In this document: piece by piece, positions 18,797-27,820 of the stretch
Layout of the letters: the number at the start of each line of letters is the position of its first letter
Numbering within the stretch: the stretch's first letter is position 1
Assembly (NCBI GenBank): GCA_964468205.1
Contig: CAYXVG010000003.1
Coordinates: 1 to 64,000, forward strand
Direction of reading: 5' to 3'
Source of the DNA: CAWELS01 sp964468205
Lineage (GTDB): Bacteria; Acidobacteriota; Terriglobia; Bryobacterales; Bryobacteraceae
Length of the DNA stretch: 64,000 bases
The notes under the pieces: model-generated
What the model was told of the DNA's origin: nothing
The model's input: only the letters and a program-made list of their open reading frames with translations
Databases searched by the model: none
Program-made: the position numbers and the translations under genes

Positions 18797-19416
18797 TGTC
18801 GGAATCCTTGATGCAAGACATCCTGCGGTTGACGTGGGAACACATCGTGCTAGTGGCAATCACGCTCGTGATCGCCGCGGGAATCGGAATCCCGTTAGGC
18901 ATCGTGGTCTCGCGCCGGCCTGTTTGGCGGCGCTGGGCTCTGGGTCTTGCCAACACCGCCCAGACGATCCCCAGCCTGGCCATGTTCGGGTTCCTGATCC
19001 CCATCCCGTTGATCGGCGGTATCGGCCGTCAGACGGCCATCATCGCGCTGGTCCTCTACGCCGTGCTCCCAATCCTGCGCAACACCGTCGTGGGCATTGT
19101 AAATGTGGATCCCGCGGTGAGGGAATCGGCCGTGGCGATGGGGATGACGCCTCGCCAGTTGCTGAGAAGGGTGGAGTTGCCACTGGCCCTCCGAACAATA
19201 CTGGCCGGCGTGCGGGTGTCCACCGTGATTATCGTGGGCACCGCGACCATCGCCGCCGCCATTGGCGCGGGTGGGCTGGGTGTATTCATCTTTCGCGGCA
19301 TCGCAACGGTCAATACGGCCCAGATTCTGGCGGGTGCGATTCCGGCGGCGATTCTGGCCCTGCTGGCTGATGGAGGACTCGGATGGCTCGAAAAAACGCT
19401 CTCGCCGCACTCCTGA
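18796..19416 (+). CDS. ABC transporter permease, osmoprotectant type
   Basis: Membrane subunit (OpuCB/YehW-like) of 206 residues with about five helices. The EAA loop, which couples to the ATPase, is visible as ESAVAMGMTPRQLLRRVELP. The substrate-path segment ANTAQTIPSLAMFGFLIP is highly characteristic of this permease family. It overlaps the ATPase gene by one base and the binding-protein gene by 34 bases, so translation of the three genes is probably coupled. Confidence 0.92.
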   Translation: MSESLMQDILRLTWEHIVLVAITLVIAAGIGIPLGIVVSRRPVWRRWALGLANTAQTIPSLAMFGFLIPIPLIGGIGRQTAIIALVLYAVLPILRNTVVGIVNVDPAVRESAVAMGMTPRQLLRRVELPLALRTILAGVRVSTVIIVGTATIAAAIGAGGLGVFIFRGIATVNTAQILAGAIPAAILALLADGGLGWLEKTLSPHS

Positions 19417-20270
19417 TCTGCACGCTGCTGGCGTCATGCTCCGGAAGCAAGACGTCCGTCGTAGTGGGCTCGAAGAACTTCACTGAGCAACTGGTGCTTG
19501 GTGAAGTCATGGCGCGGATGATCGAGAAGCGGCTGGGCCTGAAGGTAGACCGGAAGCTGAATCTCGGCGGCACTCTGCTGGTTCACCAGGCCCTGGTGGC
19601 CGGCGAAATCGATGTTTACGCCGAGTACACCGGAACGGCGCTTATGGCCATTCTGGATCTGCCTCCGGACCACGATCCGGAGGCGGTTTTCCGGACCGTA
19701 GACCGGCGCTATCAAGAGAAGTTTCAGGCCGAGTGGCTGCCTCCGTTTGGCTTCAATAATTCGTTTGTCATGGTTATCCCTGGGGATATAGCGAAAAAAC
19801 ATGGGATCGGGACAATCAGCGGCGCGGCCGCGCTCGATCACTCGTGGAGTCTCGGCATCGGCTACGAGTTTGAAGGGCGTCCGGACGGAATGCCGGCGCT
19901 GAAGAATGCTTACGATCTCGAATGGAGCCGGTCACCGCAAATCATGGATTTGGGATTGATCTACCGGGCCTTGGAGCAAGGCCAGGTGGACATGGTGGCC
20001 GCCAACGGAACCGACGGAATGCTCGCGCGCCTGGATGTGAAAATCTTGGAAGACGACAAGAACATCTTTCCGCCCTACGAAGCGGCGCCGGTGGTGCGCC
20101 AGGCGGCAACCGAGGAGTTTCCAGGACTGCGTGAGACCCTGGCCGGACTTTCAGGCCGGATCGACGACGCCACCATGCGGCGCCTCAACTATGAGGTGGA
20201 CGGAAAAGGGCGCCGGGCAAAGGACGTGGCGGCGGAGTTCCTGGCGTCGCTCGATCCGCGTCCAGAGTAG
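19383..20270 (+). CDS. ABC importer substrate-binding lipoprotein, OpuAC/ProX type
   Basis: Lipoprotein of 295 residues: signal peptide with lipobox LLASC (lipidated Cys19), then VVVGSKNFTEQLVLGEV and IDVYAEYTGTA, the family hallmarks of glycine betaine/choline/carnitine binding proteins (OpuCC/OsmX-like). Although the organism is expected to have an outer membrane, the binder is anchored rather than free. It is the last gene of the three-gene importer and overlaps the permease gene by 34 bases. Likely role: uptake of compatible solutes. Confidence 0.92.
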   Translation: MARKNALAALLICTLLASCSGSKTSVVVGSKNFTEQLVLGEVMARMIEKRLGLKVDRKLNLGGTLLVHQALVAGEIDVYAEYTGTALMAILDLPPDHDPEAVFRTVDRRYQEKFQAEWLPPFGFNNSFVMVIPGDIAKKHGIGTISGAAALDHSWSLGIGYEFEGRPDGMPALKNAYDLEWSRSPQIMDLGLIYRALEQGQVDMVAANGTDGMLARLDVKILEDDKNIFPPYEAAPVVRQAATEEFPGLRETLAGLSGRIDDATMRRLNYEVDGKGRRAKDVAAEFLASLDPRPE

Positions 20271-20281
20271 CGCCGGATCTC

Positions 20282-20950
20282 TCAACACAGCTTCAGCAGG
20301 GTCCAGAAATCGCCGGTCTCGTTGTCAATGTAGGGGGCGCCGGTCACGAGGCTCTCCACCCTGATGCGGTCTCCGTGGCAAAGCTCACCCACCAATGACC
20401 TGAAGTTCGTCTTCTTGCAGTAGTCGCGCCTGGTGCTGATCAGAATGATTCCGCCGGTCCGTGTGACGCGGAGCAGCTCATGCAAACCCTCAGGGGGCAT
20501 CGGGCCGGCAAAAACCCCGCAACACACTGTGAGCGCATACCGGTTGCCGGGAATGGCTTCGTTTCGTCGGGTCAGGTCAATCTTCGGGAACAGTTGCTGG
20601 TACACGCCCGTGCGCTGCGCCTTCTCAATCATCTTGGCGGAGAGATCGCACCCGTCAATTTCCCGGTAACCCGCGTCATGCAGTAGTTTGCCCATCAAGC
20701 CCGTACCACAGCCGGCATCCAGGATCTCAATGTATATGTCCGTGGTGTCAATGCCTCCGTTCGAACGCGGCATTCTCAGCAAACAATCTAGCAGCGAGGC
20801 CGGCGCGGAGTAGTTCCGGCGCCTGAGGTCGGGATCATAGTCGGCGGCCCACCGGTCATAAATCTCCTCGATCCGCGACATGCCCGCGTCGCACTCGAGG
20901 ATCTCTCGAATGTTGTCTTTGCTGGATCTTTCTGCACGCTTCGACTGCAT
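20282..20950 (-). CDS. SAM-dependent methyltransferase, class I
   Basis: Methyltransferase of 222 residues with the SAM-binding motif EILDAGCGTGLMGKLLHDAG around residue 75, motif II DGCDLSAKMIEKAQ, and a post-I acidic residue. The order (IYDRWAADYDPDLR before the motif) matches the WBSCR27/TPR-type small-molecule methyltransferases. Substrate not assignable. It converges on the ABC importer (11-base gap). Confidence 0.85.
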   Translation of the reverse strand: MQSKRAERSSKDNIREILECDAGMSRIEEIYDRWAADYDPDLRRRNYSAPASLLDCLLRMPRSNGGIDTTDIYIEILDAGCGTGLMGKLLHDAGYREIDGCDLSAKMIEKAQRTGVYQQLFPKIDLTRRNEAIPGNRYALTVCCGVFAGPMPPEGLHELLRVTRTGGIILISTRRDYCKKTNFRSLVGELCHGDRIRVESLVTGAPYIDNETGDFWTLLKLC

Positions 20951-21044
20951 GGTTGCCGCCCCATCCGATTAATAGCGGAGCTTGGCGCTCCAACCAGGAG
21001 ACCTGGAACAGTCCTCCTGGTTACACCCAACAGTGGCAGGGCGC

Positions 21045-22334
21045 TCAGATCAACCTGGAAACTCCGGGCATGAAAGCGAGCGGATAAATCCCGTCCGGGC
21101 CGGGCTTCACGGGCGGCTCCATGTCAAGCGAAAACTCTTCCGGTTTCGGCCGGTGGTAATAGTCCGAGGCGGAGATGGCCTCCCAGGTAATTTCCTGGCC
21201 CGTGTAACAGGCGAACTGGCCCATGATGACCATCTGCGTGCTGTCGCACATATAGTCGCCGTTGTTGACCGGCTTGCCGGAACGGATGGCATTGAAGAGC
21301 GCGACGTGCTCAAGGTCATACGCCGGGTTCTTGTTCTTCTGACCAGGGCTTTCCCAGTTCGTCTCTCCAGTGATCCGTAGCTTCAGCAGATCGCACTTGC
21401 CCTTGCTCCCAATGAGAAAGCTCGAATTCTCGTTGTAGCAGTTGTCGATCGTACGGCAGTAGGCGTAGACGCGGACGCCGCTGGCGAAGTCATACACGGC
21501 CGCGTGGTGGTCGAAAACGTTCCCGTAGATTTCCCCCTGCAGCGTGGAGCGCCCGCCCATTCCCCAGACGCTCACCGGGTTCTCCTCGTGAAGGGCCCAG
21601 CGCGAGCGGTCTAGATTATGGATCAGTGTCTGCGGGATATCGCCGCCACATAGGTAGTGGAAATGGTATTGGTTGCTCGCCTGGTGCTGCATTTCGGGCA
21701 TCCCCGGAACACGTTCGCGCAGAACGTAAGGCGGACGCAGCCAGGTCTCCTGGATCGCCACGATTTCGCCAATGGCCCCGTCATGGACCCGCTGCATCGT
21801 CTCCTGGTAGCCGGGATGATAACGGCTCTGCAGGCCGGAAACCACGCTGAGGCCCTTCCCCCTGGCCTTGGCACAGGCCGCCCGCACCACTTTGACACCG
21901 GCCGGATCCACCGCGTGAGGCTTTTCCACAAAGACGTGCCTGCCGGCCTCAATCGCCGCCATCATGTGGAGTGGATGGAACTTCGCCGCATTGGCGATGA
22001 TGACCGCATCGGAAACGGCGATCACTTCCTTGTACGCATCGAATCCGGTGTGGAAATGCCCGTCCGGAATCTGAACCTGGTCGCCCTTCTCCACCCGCAG
22101 CTTGGAGCGCGCCTCCTGCATCCGGTCCAGCCGCATATCGGCCATCGCCACGATACGGATGTCTTTACCGGCGTTCATCGCATTGATCGCGGCGGCCACG
22201 CCTCGCCCGCCCGAGCCAATCACTCCCACGCGAATTTGATCGTTGCCGGCGGCATGAACGGGCGCCGCGGATGCGAGAGCCGCGATCCCCGCGGCGGATG
22301 ATTTCAGAAATTCTCGACGCGATTCGTCGTTCAT
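21045..22334 (-). CDS. Tat-exported Gfo/Idh/MocA-family oxidoreductase
   Basis: NAD(P)-dependent sugar oxidoreductase-like protein with a twin-arginine leader (ESRREFLKSSAAGIAALAS), the Rossmann motif VGVIGSGGRGVAAA (about residue 37), and the EKPHAVDP motif that carries the catalytic Lys of the family. A good ribosome site (AGGAGG, five bases before ATG) supports the start. Exported Gfo/Idh/MocA proteins are common in Acidobacteriota and Planctomycetes, where tightly bound cofactor travels with the folded protein. The divergent neighbour is a cytoplasmic relative, 98 bp away. Confidence 0.9.
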   Translation of the reverse strand: MNDESRREFLKSSAAGIAALASAAPVHAAGNDQIRVGVIGSGGRGVAAAINAMNAGKDIRIVAMADMRLDRMQEARSKLRVEKGDQVQIPDGHFHTGFDAYKEVIAVSDAVIIANAAKFHPLHMMAAIEAGRHVFVEKPHAVDPAGVKVVRAACAKARGKGLSVVSGLQSRYHPGYQETMQRVHDGAIGEIVAIQETWLRPPYVLRERVPGMPEMQHQASNQYHFHYLCGGDIPQTLIHNLDRSRWALHEENPVSVWGMGGRSTLQGEIYGNVFDHHAAVYDFASGVRVYAYCRTIDNCYNENSSFLIGSKGKCDLLKLRITGETNWESPGQKNKNPAYDLEHVALFNAIRSGKPVNNGDYMCDSTQMVIMGQFACYTGQEITWEAISASDYYHRPKPEEFSLDMEPPVKPGPDGIYPLAFMPGVSRLI

Positions 22335-22432
22335 AGGGGCCTCCTGTTGTCCGTACTGATTCTATCTCGAATCGGCACAAATGCGCTCCTCCCGGCAGCC
22401 AGTTTATCCTGGTTGAGAACCGAGACCAGCGG

Positions 22433-23509
22433 ATGCCTAGAAAGCCAGAACCCAAGCTCCGGGTGGGAGTGCTTGGATGCGGCCCGATCGCGCAAGCGGC
22501 CCATTTCGAAAGCTGCACGAAAGCGCGGAACGCCCGACTACACGCAATCTGCGACGTTGCGCCCGACTTGCTCGAGCGTATGGCCGCTATTTACGTTCCG
22601 AAAAAGGTCTACGCGGAATACGAAGAAATGCTGGCCGATCCCGAATTGGACGCTGTCATCGTCGCCACCGCCGACGCTTTCCACGTTCCCGCATCCATAC
22701 AGGCGCTCGAGGCGGGAAAGCACGTTCTTTGCGAAAAGCCGGTCGCCACCTCCGTGGAAGAGGCTGAACATCTCCAAAGGGCCGTGGAAGTTTCCGGAAG
22801 GATCTTCCAGATCGGCCATATGAAGCGGTTTGACGCCGGCATCGCCGCCGCCCGGGACTTCATTCGCAATGAGATGGGCGAAATACTTGCTCTCAAGGCC
22901 TGGTACTGTGATTCCACGCACCGCTATGAAATGACTAACGCCGTGCAGCCGCTCATCATCAAGAGCGAGCTTGCGCGGAAGCCCGCCACCGATCCCAAGG
23001 CCGACCTCCCCCGCTATTTCATGCTCGCTCACGGTTCCCATCTCGTCGACACCGCCCGCTACCTCGCCGGCGAAATCACTGCCGTCCGCGCCCGCTTTTC
23101 GAAGCGTTTCGGCGCCCACTGCTGGTTCGTGGATACAACCTTCGCGAATGGAGCGCTCGGCCATCTCGACCTGACAATTGGAGTCCGCATGGACTGGCAC
23201 GAGGGTTTTGAAGTCTACGGCGAGAACGGCTCCGTCACCGCCAAAACCTACAATCCGTGGTTCTACAAATCGAGTGACGTCGAAATCTTCCGCGAGAGAG
23301 AGGAAACCTCTTGCCGCCCGCTTGGCGCCGACGGACATTTTTACCGCCGCCAGTTGGAAGGCTTTGCCGAGGTGATTCTTCACGGTGCGCCGATGCGCGG
23401 CGCTGGCATCGAGGATGGAGTCGCTTCTGTCCGCGCAACGGCCGCCATCTCGGAGTCCGTGCGCACCGGGCGGCAAGTCGCGCTCGCCGCCGCCAGCGCG
23501 GAGGTCTAA
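22433..23509 (+). CDS. Gfo/Idh/MocA-family oxidoreductase
   Basis: Cytoplasmic dehydrogenase of 358 residues: VGVLGCGPIAQAAHF is the dinucleotide-binding loop, VIVATADAFHVPASIQALEAG and HVLCEKPVA contain the family EKP motif, and RYLAGEI lies in the C-terminal barrel. There is no leader, unlike the divergent paralogue. First gene of a compact operon (3-base gap to the next gene), so it probably oxidises a sugar or inositol-type compound processed by the genes that follow. Confidence 0.9.
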   Translation: MPRKPEPKLRVGVLGCGPIAQAAHFESCTKARNARLHAICDVAPDLLERMAAIYVPKKVYAEYEEMLADPELDAVIVATADAFHVPASIQALEAGKHVLCEKPVATSVEEAEHLQRAVEVSGRIFQIGHMKRFDAGIAAARDFIRNEMGEILALKAWYCDSTHRYEMTNAVQPLIIKSELARKPATDPKADLPRYFMLAHGSHLVDTARYLAGEITAVRARFSKRFGAHCWFVDTTFANGALGHLDLTIGVRMDWHEGFEVYGENGSVTAKTYNPWFYKSSDVEIFREREETSCRPLGADGHFYRRQLEGFAEVILHGAPMRGAGIEDGVASVRATAAISESVRTGRQVALAAASAEV

Positions 23510-23512
23510 TTC

Positions 23513-24343
23513 ATGAAGCCTGGAATATTCGCGAAAACCTTCCCCGGACAGGACCCCCTGCAGATCTTGCGGCAAGTCCGCGCCGCCGGTTTCCCTCTGG
23601 CGCACTACAACATGGCCTGCTCCGGCCTCGCCGCGATGCCCGATGCCATCGAACCAGCCGTGGCACGAGCCATCGCCCGGGCCGCGGACGATGCGGGAGT
23701 CGGCATCGTGGGTGTCTCCGGAACCTTTAACATGATCCACCCGGAGCCGGCCGTCCGGAGTCTTGGCCTTGAACGGCTGCGGGTTTTGGCGGCCGCTTGT
23801 CCCGCCATCGGCGCCCGCCTGATCACGCTCTGCACCGGCACCAGGGACGCCTCCGACCAGTGGCGGCATCACCCGGACAACCGGACTCCGGAAGCTTGGC
23901 GGGACCTTCTCACGAGCATGGAGTCGGCAATCACGATTGCTGACGATTACAACGTTGAACTAGGAGTCGAACCCGAACTCGGCAACGTGGTCCACAATGC
24001 CGAAGCCGCCCGTCGCCTCATCGGCGAACTTGGCTCGCCCCGCATCTGCATCGTTCTCGACCCGGCCAACCTCTTCGAGGTGGCGACCCTCGAGCGCCAG
24101 CGGGAGATCGTTTCTTCTGCTATCGGCATCCTCGGCGAGCGCATCGTGCTGGCCCATGCGAAGGACCGCTTGCCGGACGGCTCCTTCACCTCCGCCGGCA
24201 AAGGTGTCGTCGACTTCCCCTTCTTCGTGGCGAAGCTTCGCTCGACCGGTTTCGAGGGACCGCTCGTCGCCCATGGCCTCAGCGCCGCGGATGCCCCCGC
24301 GGTCGCGGGTTTTCTCGGAAAAGTGCTGGAGGAAACGCTATGA
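23513..24343 (+). CDS. Sugar phosphate isomerase/epimerase-like TIM barrel
   Basis: Member of the AP-endonuclease-2/xylose-isomerase-like TIM-barrel superfamily (276 residues). Metal ligand motifs are visible: VELGVEPELGNVVHNAE (first Glu), ICIVLDPANLF (Asp), and VLAHAKDR (His/Asp). It follows a GAGGT site and overlaps the next gene by ATGA. Partners with the Gfo/Idh/MocA dehydrogenase, as seen in many sugar and inositol catabolic operons. Exact sugar unknown. Confidence 0.87.
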   Translation: MKPGIFAKTFPGQDPLQILRQVRAAGFPLAHYNMACSGLAAMPDAIEPAVARAIARAADDAGVGIVGVSGTFNMIHPEPAVRSLGLERLRVLAAACPAIGARLITLCTGTRDASDQWRHHPDNRTPEAWRDLLTSMESAITIADDYNVELGVEPELGNVVHNAEAARRLIGELGSPRICIVLDPANLFEVATLERQREIVSSAIGILGERIVLAHAKDRLPDGSFTSAGKGVVDFPFFVAKLRSTGFEGPLVAHGLSAADAPAVAGFLGKVLEETL

Positions 24344-25149
24344 CCTGGCAGTTTGAGCGCCCCGGTTCTCCCCGGATGGCGGTCTCCGCCGGCGGCGCTG
24401 GCCCGCCGGTCGTATTCCAGCACGGCCTCTGCGGAGACGCGGCGCAAGTGGCCGAGGTATTCCCCGAAGACGCCGGCTTCCGCCGGATTACACTCGAATG
24501 CCGCGGCCATGGCCTATCGGAAGCGGGCGATCCGTCACGGTTCTCGATCGCCGTTTTCACGGATGACGTCATCTCCCTCATCGAAGCGGAGGGGCTCGCG
24601 CCGTGTGTCGTTGGCGGTATCTCTATGGGAGCGGCGATTGCCTTGCGGCTCGCCGCGACCAGACCGGACCTGGTCCGCGGGGTCGTACTGGCGCGCCCGG
24701 CGTGGAGCGTCGGACCCGCGCCGGACAACATGGTGATTCCCGCGATGGCCGGAACGCTTCTTGCCCGGCACGATCCGGCAACGGCGCGGGCGATTTTCGA
24801 GCAGGCCCCTGAGGCGGCAATGCTCGCTGTGAGCGCCCCGGACAATCTCTCCAGCCTCCTTGGCTTCTTCTCGCGGGAGCCGGTTTCCGTGACGGCGGCC
24901 CTACTATCCGCAATCTCCGCCGATGGACCGGCTGTCACCGCTGAGCAGATCGCGGCGATCCCGGTTCCAGCTCTAGTGCTGGCCAACCGTCGCGACTTCA
25001 TCCATCCGTTGTCGCATGCCGAGCGACTGGCTGCCCTGATCCCGGAGGCGGAACTCGTGGAACTGGCTCCGAAAGCTGACGGCCGCGAACGTCATGTGGC
25101 CGAATTCCGCGCCGCTCTCCATTCCTTCCTTCGCGAGAAGTGCGCATGA
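24340..25149 (+). CDS. Alpha/beta-fold hydrolase
   Basis: Alpha/beta hydrolase of 269 residues. VVFQHGLCGDAAQ is the oxyanion loop, VVGGISMGAAIALRLA the nucleophile elbow with Ser in GISMG, and the C-terminal block around ERHVAEFR supplies the His. It overlaps both neighbours by four bases (ATGA), so it is translationally coupled. The likely task is opening a lactone or ester made by the dehydrogenase of the same operon, an inference from gene order. Confidence 0.85.
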   Translation: MTWQFERPGSPRMAVSAGGAGPPVVFQHGLCGDAAQVAEVFPEDAGFRRITLECRGHGLSEAGDPSRFSIAVFTDDVISLIEAEGLAPCVVGGISMGAAIALRLAATRPDLVRGVVLARPAWSVGPAPDNMVIPAMAGTLLARHDPATARAIFEQAPEAAMLAVSAPDNLSSLLGFFSREPVSVTAALLSAISADGPAVTAEQIAAIPVPALVLANRRDFIHPLSHAERLAALIPEAELVELAPKADGRERHVAEFRAALHSFLREKCA

Positions 25150-25865
25150 GACGCCCGCCTGCCGCTTGGATCGACGATCTGCCCGCCAGCCGGCTGCTGA
25201 TCGAGTTCTCCCTCTGGTCCGCTGACCTGAACCGGCTCGCGGACGAAATACGCCGCATCGAAACACACGCCGACCTGCTCCACATCGACGTCGCCGACGG
25301 TCACTTCGCTCCAGCGTTCCTCTTCTTCCCGGATCTCCTGGCCCGGGTTCGAGAGCAGACCGCCTTGCCCATCCACGTTCACTTGATGGTGACCGGCGAT
25401 ATTCTGCTGGAACAGATCCGGCAGTTCAGAGCCGCGGGAGCCGATGTCATCAGTGTTCATGTCGAGAATGCCCGTTCCGCCGCGGCGCTTGACCTGATCG
25501 AGGGGCTCGGCGCCCTGCCCGGCCTCGTGCTCCAACTGGAAACTCCAGTCGACTCCGTCGCTCGCCACCTTCACCGTATCCGGCTTGTCACTCTGCTGGG
25601 AACGCCGATAGGGGTCAAAGGTTGCGGTCTCGATGCCCGGGCCGCCGGCCGGCTCCGGGCGGCCCGGACCTGCATTGCCGCGGCAAACCTCGGCCGACGG
25701 GTCTTGCTGGCCGCCGACGGAGGCATTCGAGAGCATACCGTGCCGCTGCTGCGGGCGGCCGGTGCGGACTCGGTGGTGGCCGGCTCCCTTGTTTTCGGCG
25801 CTCCGGATCTTGCTGCGCGGGTGCGCGAGATGCGGGAATTGCCCGGGCCGGACATGGGAGGATAG
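25146..25865 (+). CDS. Ribulose-phosphate 3-epimerase-like protein
   Basis: TIM-barrel epimerase family (RPE): FSLWSADLNRL in place of SILSADF, HIDVADGHFAPAF with the metal-binding His and catalytic Asp, HVHLMVTGD, the loop DVISVHVENA and the final phosphate-binding LAADGGIREHTVPLLRAAGAD. ATG 25146 overlaps the previous stop; GTG 25140 is a possible alternative. The signature FxxPN is replaced by FLFFPDL, and the N-terminal Ser position is unusual, so it may act on a substrate other than ribulose-5-phosphate. Last gene of the sugar operon. Confidence 0.8.
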   Translation: MRRPPAAWIDDLPASRLLIEFSLWSADLNRLADEIRRIETHADLLHIDVADGHFAPAFLFFPDLLARVREQTALPIHVHLMVTGDILLEQIRQFRAAGADVISVHVENARSAAALDLIEGLGALPGLVLQLETPVDSVARHLHRIRLVTLLGTPIGVKGCGLDARAAGRLRAARTCIAAANLGRRVLLAADGGIREHTVPLLRAAGADSVVAGSLVFGAPDLAARVREMRELPGPDMGG

Positions 25866-25870
25866 AGGCT

Positions 25871-26524
25871 ATGGGTCTCTTACTCGATGCGGTGGAAGTC
25901 CGGGTCCTTGGAGCGCTGATGGAAAAAGAAGCGACCACGCCGGACTACTACCCCATGACACTGAATGCACTGGTCAGTGCGTGCAGCCAGAAGTCAAGCC
26001 GGGATCCGGTAATGGCGCTCGACGAGACGGATGTGGCCGGCGCGCTCGACTCCTTGCGTGAAAAGGGCCTCGTCGCGCGGGTGAGCGGAGCAGGTCATCG
26101 TGTCGTGAAATACCGTCATCGGACAGGCGAGGTGTTCAACTTTGATCGCCGCGAACAGTCCGTACTGTGCGTACTAATGCTGCGGGGCCCCCAGACGGTA
26201 GGCGAACTACGCGCCCGCACTGATCGCATGTACCGCTTCGACGACCGGGAGAGTGTCGAGACAACATTGAACCGTCTGAAGGAGCGCGAGGAACCGCTGG
26301 TGGCGACTCTGCCCAGGCGAGCCGGCGAAAAGGAGCCACGTCACGCTCATCTTCTCGCGGGCGAGGCGGATCTGCCGGAAACCGATGAAGCGGTGGCAAT
26401 GCCCGCCCCGCCCACTGTCCACTCCAGCCTTGGTGCTCGAGTCGACCAGCTTGAAGAAGAATTGGCCGGTTTGCGCCGCGACTTCGAAGAACTGCGGCGC
26501 CGGCTGGAGCAGGTTCTCGAATAG
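25871..26524 (+). CDS. UPF0502 (YceH/DUF480) protein
   Basis: Winged-helix tandem protein of 217 residues matching UPF0502: LDAVEVRVLGALMEKEATTPDYYPMT near the N terminus (two consecutive winged helices), with LNALVSACSQKSSRDPVM and SVLCVLMLRGPQTVGELRAR as hallmark blocks. The C terminus ends in a coiled-coil-like helix (QLEEELAGLRRDFEELRRRL). Function is unknown in the family. It starts six bases after the RPE-like gene. Confidence 0.9.
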   Translation: MGLLLDAVEVRVLGALMEKEATTPDYYPMTLNALVSACSQKSSRDPVMALDETDVAGALDSLREKGLVARVSGAGHRVVKYRHRTGEVFNFDRREQSVLCVLMLRGPQTVGELRARTDRMYRFDDRESVETTLNRLKEREEPLVATLPRRAGEKEPRHAHLLAGEADLPETDEAVAMPAPPTVHSSLGARVDQLEEELAGLRRDFEELRRRLEQVLE

Positions 26525-26530
26525 ATCGCC

Positions 26531-26878
26531 ATGGACCAACACCGATTGGAACAATATCGGACGAATCTGGAACAGCTTCGTGAAGAGCTCAAGCGCGCGG
26601 TCAGCGCCGGCGCAGACGAGATCAAGCCGGTCGCTCCGGACCGGGCCATTGGGAGGCTGACGCGGCAGGACGCGATCCTCTCCCAGCAAATGGCGCTTGA
26701 ACTGAGGCGGCGCAATCAGACGCGGCTCACCCAAATCGAACGGGCCCTTGAGCGAGTGGCCGGCGGTTCTTACGGATTCTGCATCCGGTGCGAGGAAGAG
26801 ATCTCGGAAGCCCGCCTCAAGGTTCGCCCCGAGGCTCCCGTCTGCATCGATTGCGCCGAAGGCCGAACGCGAGAGTAG
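26531..26878 (+). CDS. DksA/TraR-family zinc-finger protein
   Basis: A 115-residue protein with an N-terminal coiled-coil (about residues 1-75) and a C4 zinc finger near the C terminus: CIRCEEEI followed 17 residues later by CIDC. DksA-type proteins enter the RNA polymerase secondary channel. The coil tip lacks a clear DxxDxA motif; DRAIGRLTRQDA lies in that area. Six bases after the UPF0502 gene, so likely in the same transcript. Confidence 0.87.
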   Translation: MDQHRLEQYRTNLEQLREELKRAVSAGADEIKPVAPDRAIGRLTRQDAILSQQMALELRRRNQTRLTQIERALERVAGGSYGFCIRCEEEISEARLKVRPEAPVCIDCAEGRTRE

Positions 26879-26902
26879 GGTGGCCGCGCGGGAGAGCCTG
26901 GC

Positions 26903-27763
26903 GTGAGACGGAATCCGGTGATTCCCTTCGACGCCCTCCGCATCGCCAGCTTCCTCAAAAGCCGTCACGTGGAGAGCGCGTCACTGCTCACGGGTGGCGC
27001 ATGCAACAGCAACTACCGCGTTCGGTTGGAAGGCGGCGAGGTTTTCGTTGTCCGGTTCTACAGTCGCGGCTCCCCCGCCCGCGACCGCCGGCTCCTCGAT
27101 CTCGTCCGAGGCATTGTCCCGGCCCCTGAGATTTGCGCCGCTGGTCAGGGCTGGGCCGTGATGCCCCTAATGCCTGGGCGGCTGATCTCCTGCAATGCGG
27201 AAGCCGTGCGGGATGCCGGACGAGTGCTGGCGCGTATCGGCTCCATCCGCTTCGATCGCCCCGGCCGCATCCGCGACGACGGTATCGTCGAGCCTTGGCC
27301 GTTCGAGTCCGCCGGCGGTTTTATTTCCGAGTGCCTTGCCAGGCCGGAAGTGCTGCGGTGGCTCGGCCACGAGACGGCGCGTGCCGTCGAACATCTGCTG
27401 ACGCGCGAAAGGACAAGGCTCGCGGAAATCTCCAACTCCGCCTGTTTGGTTCACGGCGATTACAACCCTTCCAATCTGCTGGCCACCGGCGCGCGCATCA
27501 CAGGCGTGCTCGATTGGGAGTTCGCCCACTCCGGAACTCCCTACATGGATATTGGGAACCTGCTGCGCCATCTACCCGAATGCGCGAGTGAGCTTGCCAC
27601 AGGGCTCTCGGACGAAGGAGTCCGTCTACCCGAAGACTGGCAGTACCGTGCGGCCCTGGTCGACCTCGGCAGCCACCTCGAATTCCTCACCTCGGCAATG
27701 CCGGACCGCTTCAAGGAATCCTGTGTTGCGCGCGTCCACGGCCTGCTCGCGCGGAATGAATAG
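26903..27763 (+). CDS. Aminoglycoside phosphotransferase (APH)-family kinase-like protein
   Basis: Protein-kinase-like fold, 286 residues. The key catalytic segment is LVHGDYNPSNLLAT (HGDxxxxN) and VLDWEFAHSGTPYMDIGNLLR (metal-binding DWE), both diagnostic of the APH/choline kinase group. The N-terminal lobe contains the hydrophobic strand GGEVFVVRFY in the ATP-binding region. GTG 26903 is used. The substrate is not known; many chromosomal members phosphorylate small metabolites rather than antibiotics. A strong hairpin follows the stop. Confidence 0.85.
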   Translation: MRRNPVIPFDALRIASFLKSRHVESASLLTGGACNSNYRVRLEGGEVFVVRFYSRGSPARDRRLLDLVRGIVPAPEICAAGQGWAVMPLMPGRLISCNAEAVRDAGRVLARIGSIRFDRPGRIRDDGIVEPWPFESAGGFISECLARPEVLRWLGHETARAVEHLLTRERTRLAEISNSACLVHGDYNPSNLLATGARITGVLDWEFAHSGTPYMDIGNLLRHLPECASELATGLSDEGVRLPEDWQYRAALVDLGSHLEFLTSAMPDRFKESCVARVHGLLARNE

Positions 27764-27765
27764 AA

Positions 27766-27794
27766 AAGGGCGCTGCCAGCGCGGCAACGCCCTT
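27766..27794. terminator. Bidirectional hairpin terminator between convergent genes
   Basis: Three bases after the kinase stop, AAGGGCGCTGCC and GGCAACGCCCTT form a stem of eleven pairs with a single C/A mismatch and a five-base loop (AGCGC). An A-rich run precedes it and TT closes the stem. It separates two convergent genes and could serve both strands. Confidence 0.65.
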
Positions 27795-27820
27795 GCGGCT
27801 TCTAGCGTGACGGCCGATCC

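Noticed and set aside
22538..23872. A 444-residue minus-strand ORF opposite the sugar operon
   Set aside because: It lies antisense to clear Gfo/Idh/MocA and epimerase genes and has no recognisable motifs; it is a GC-bias shadow.
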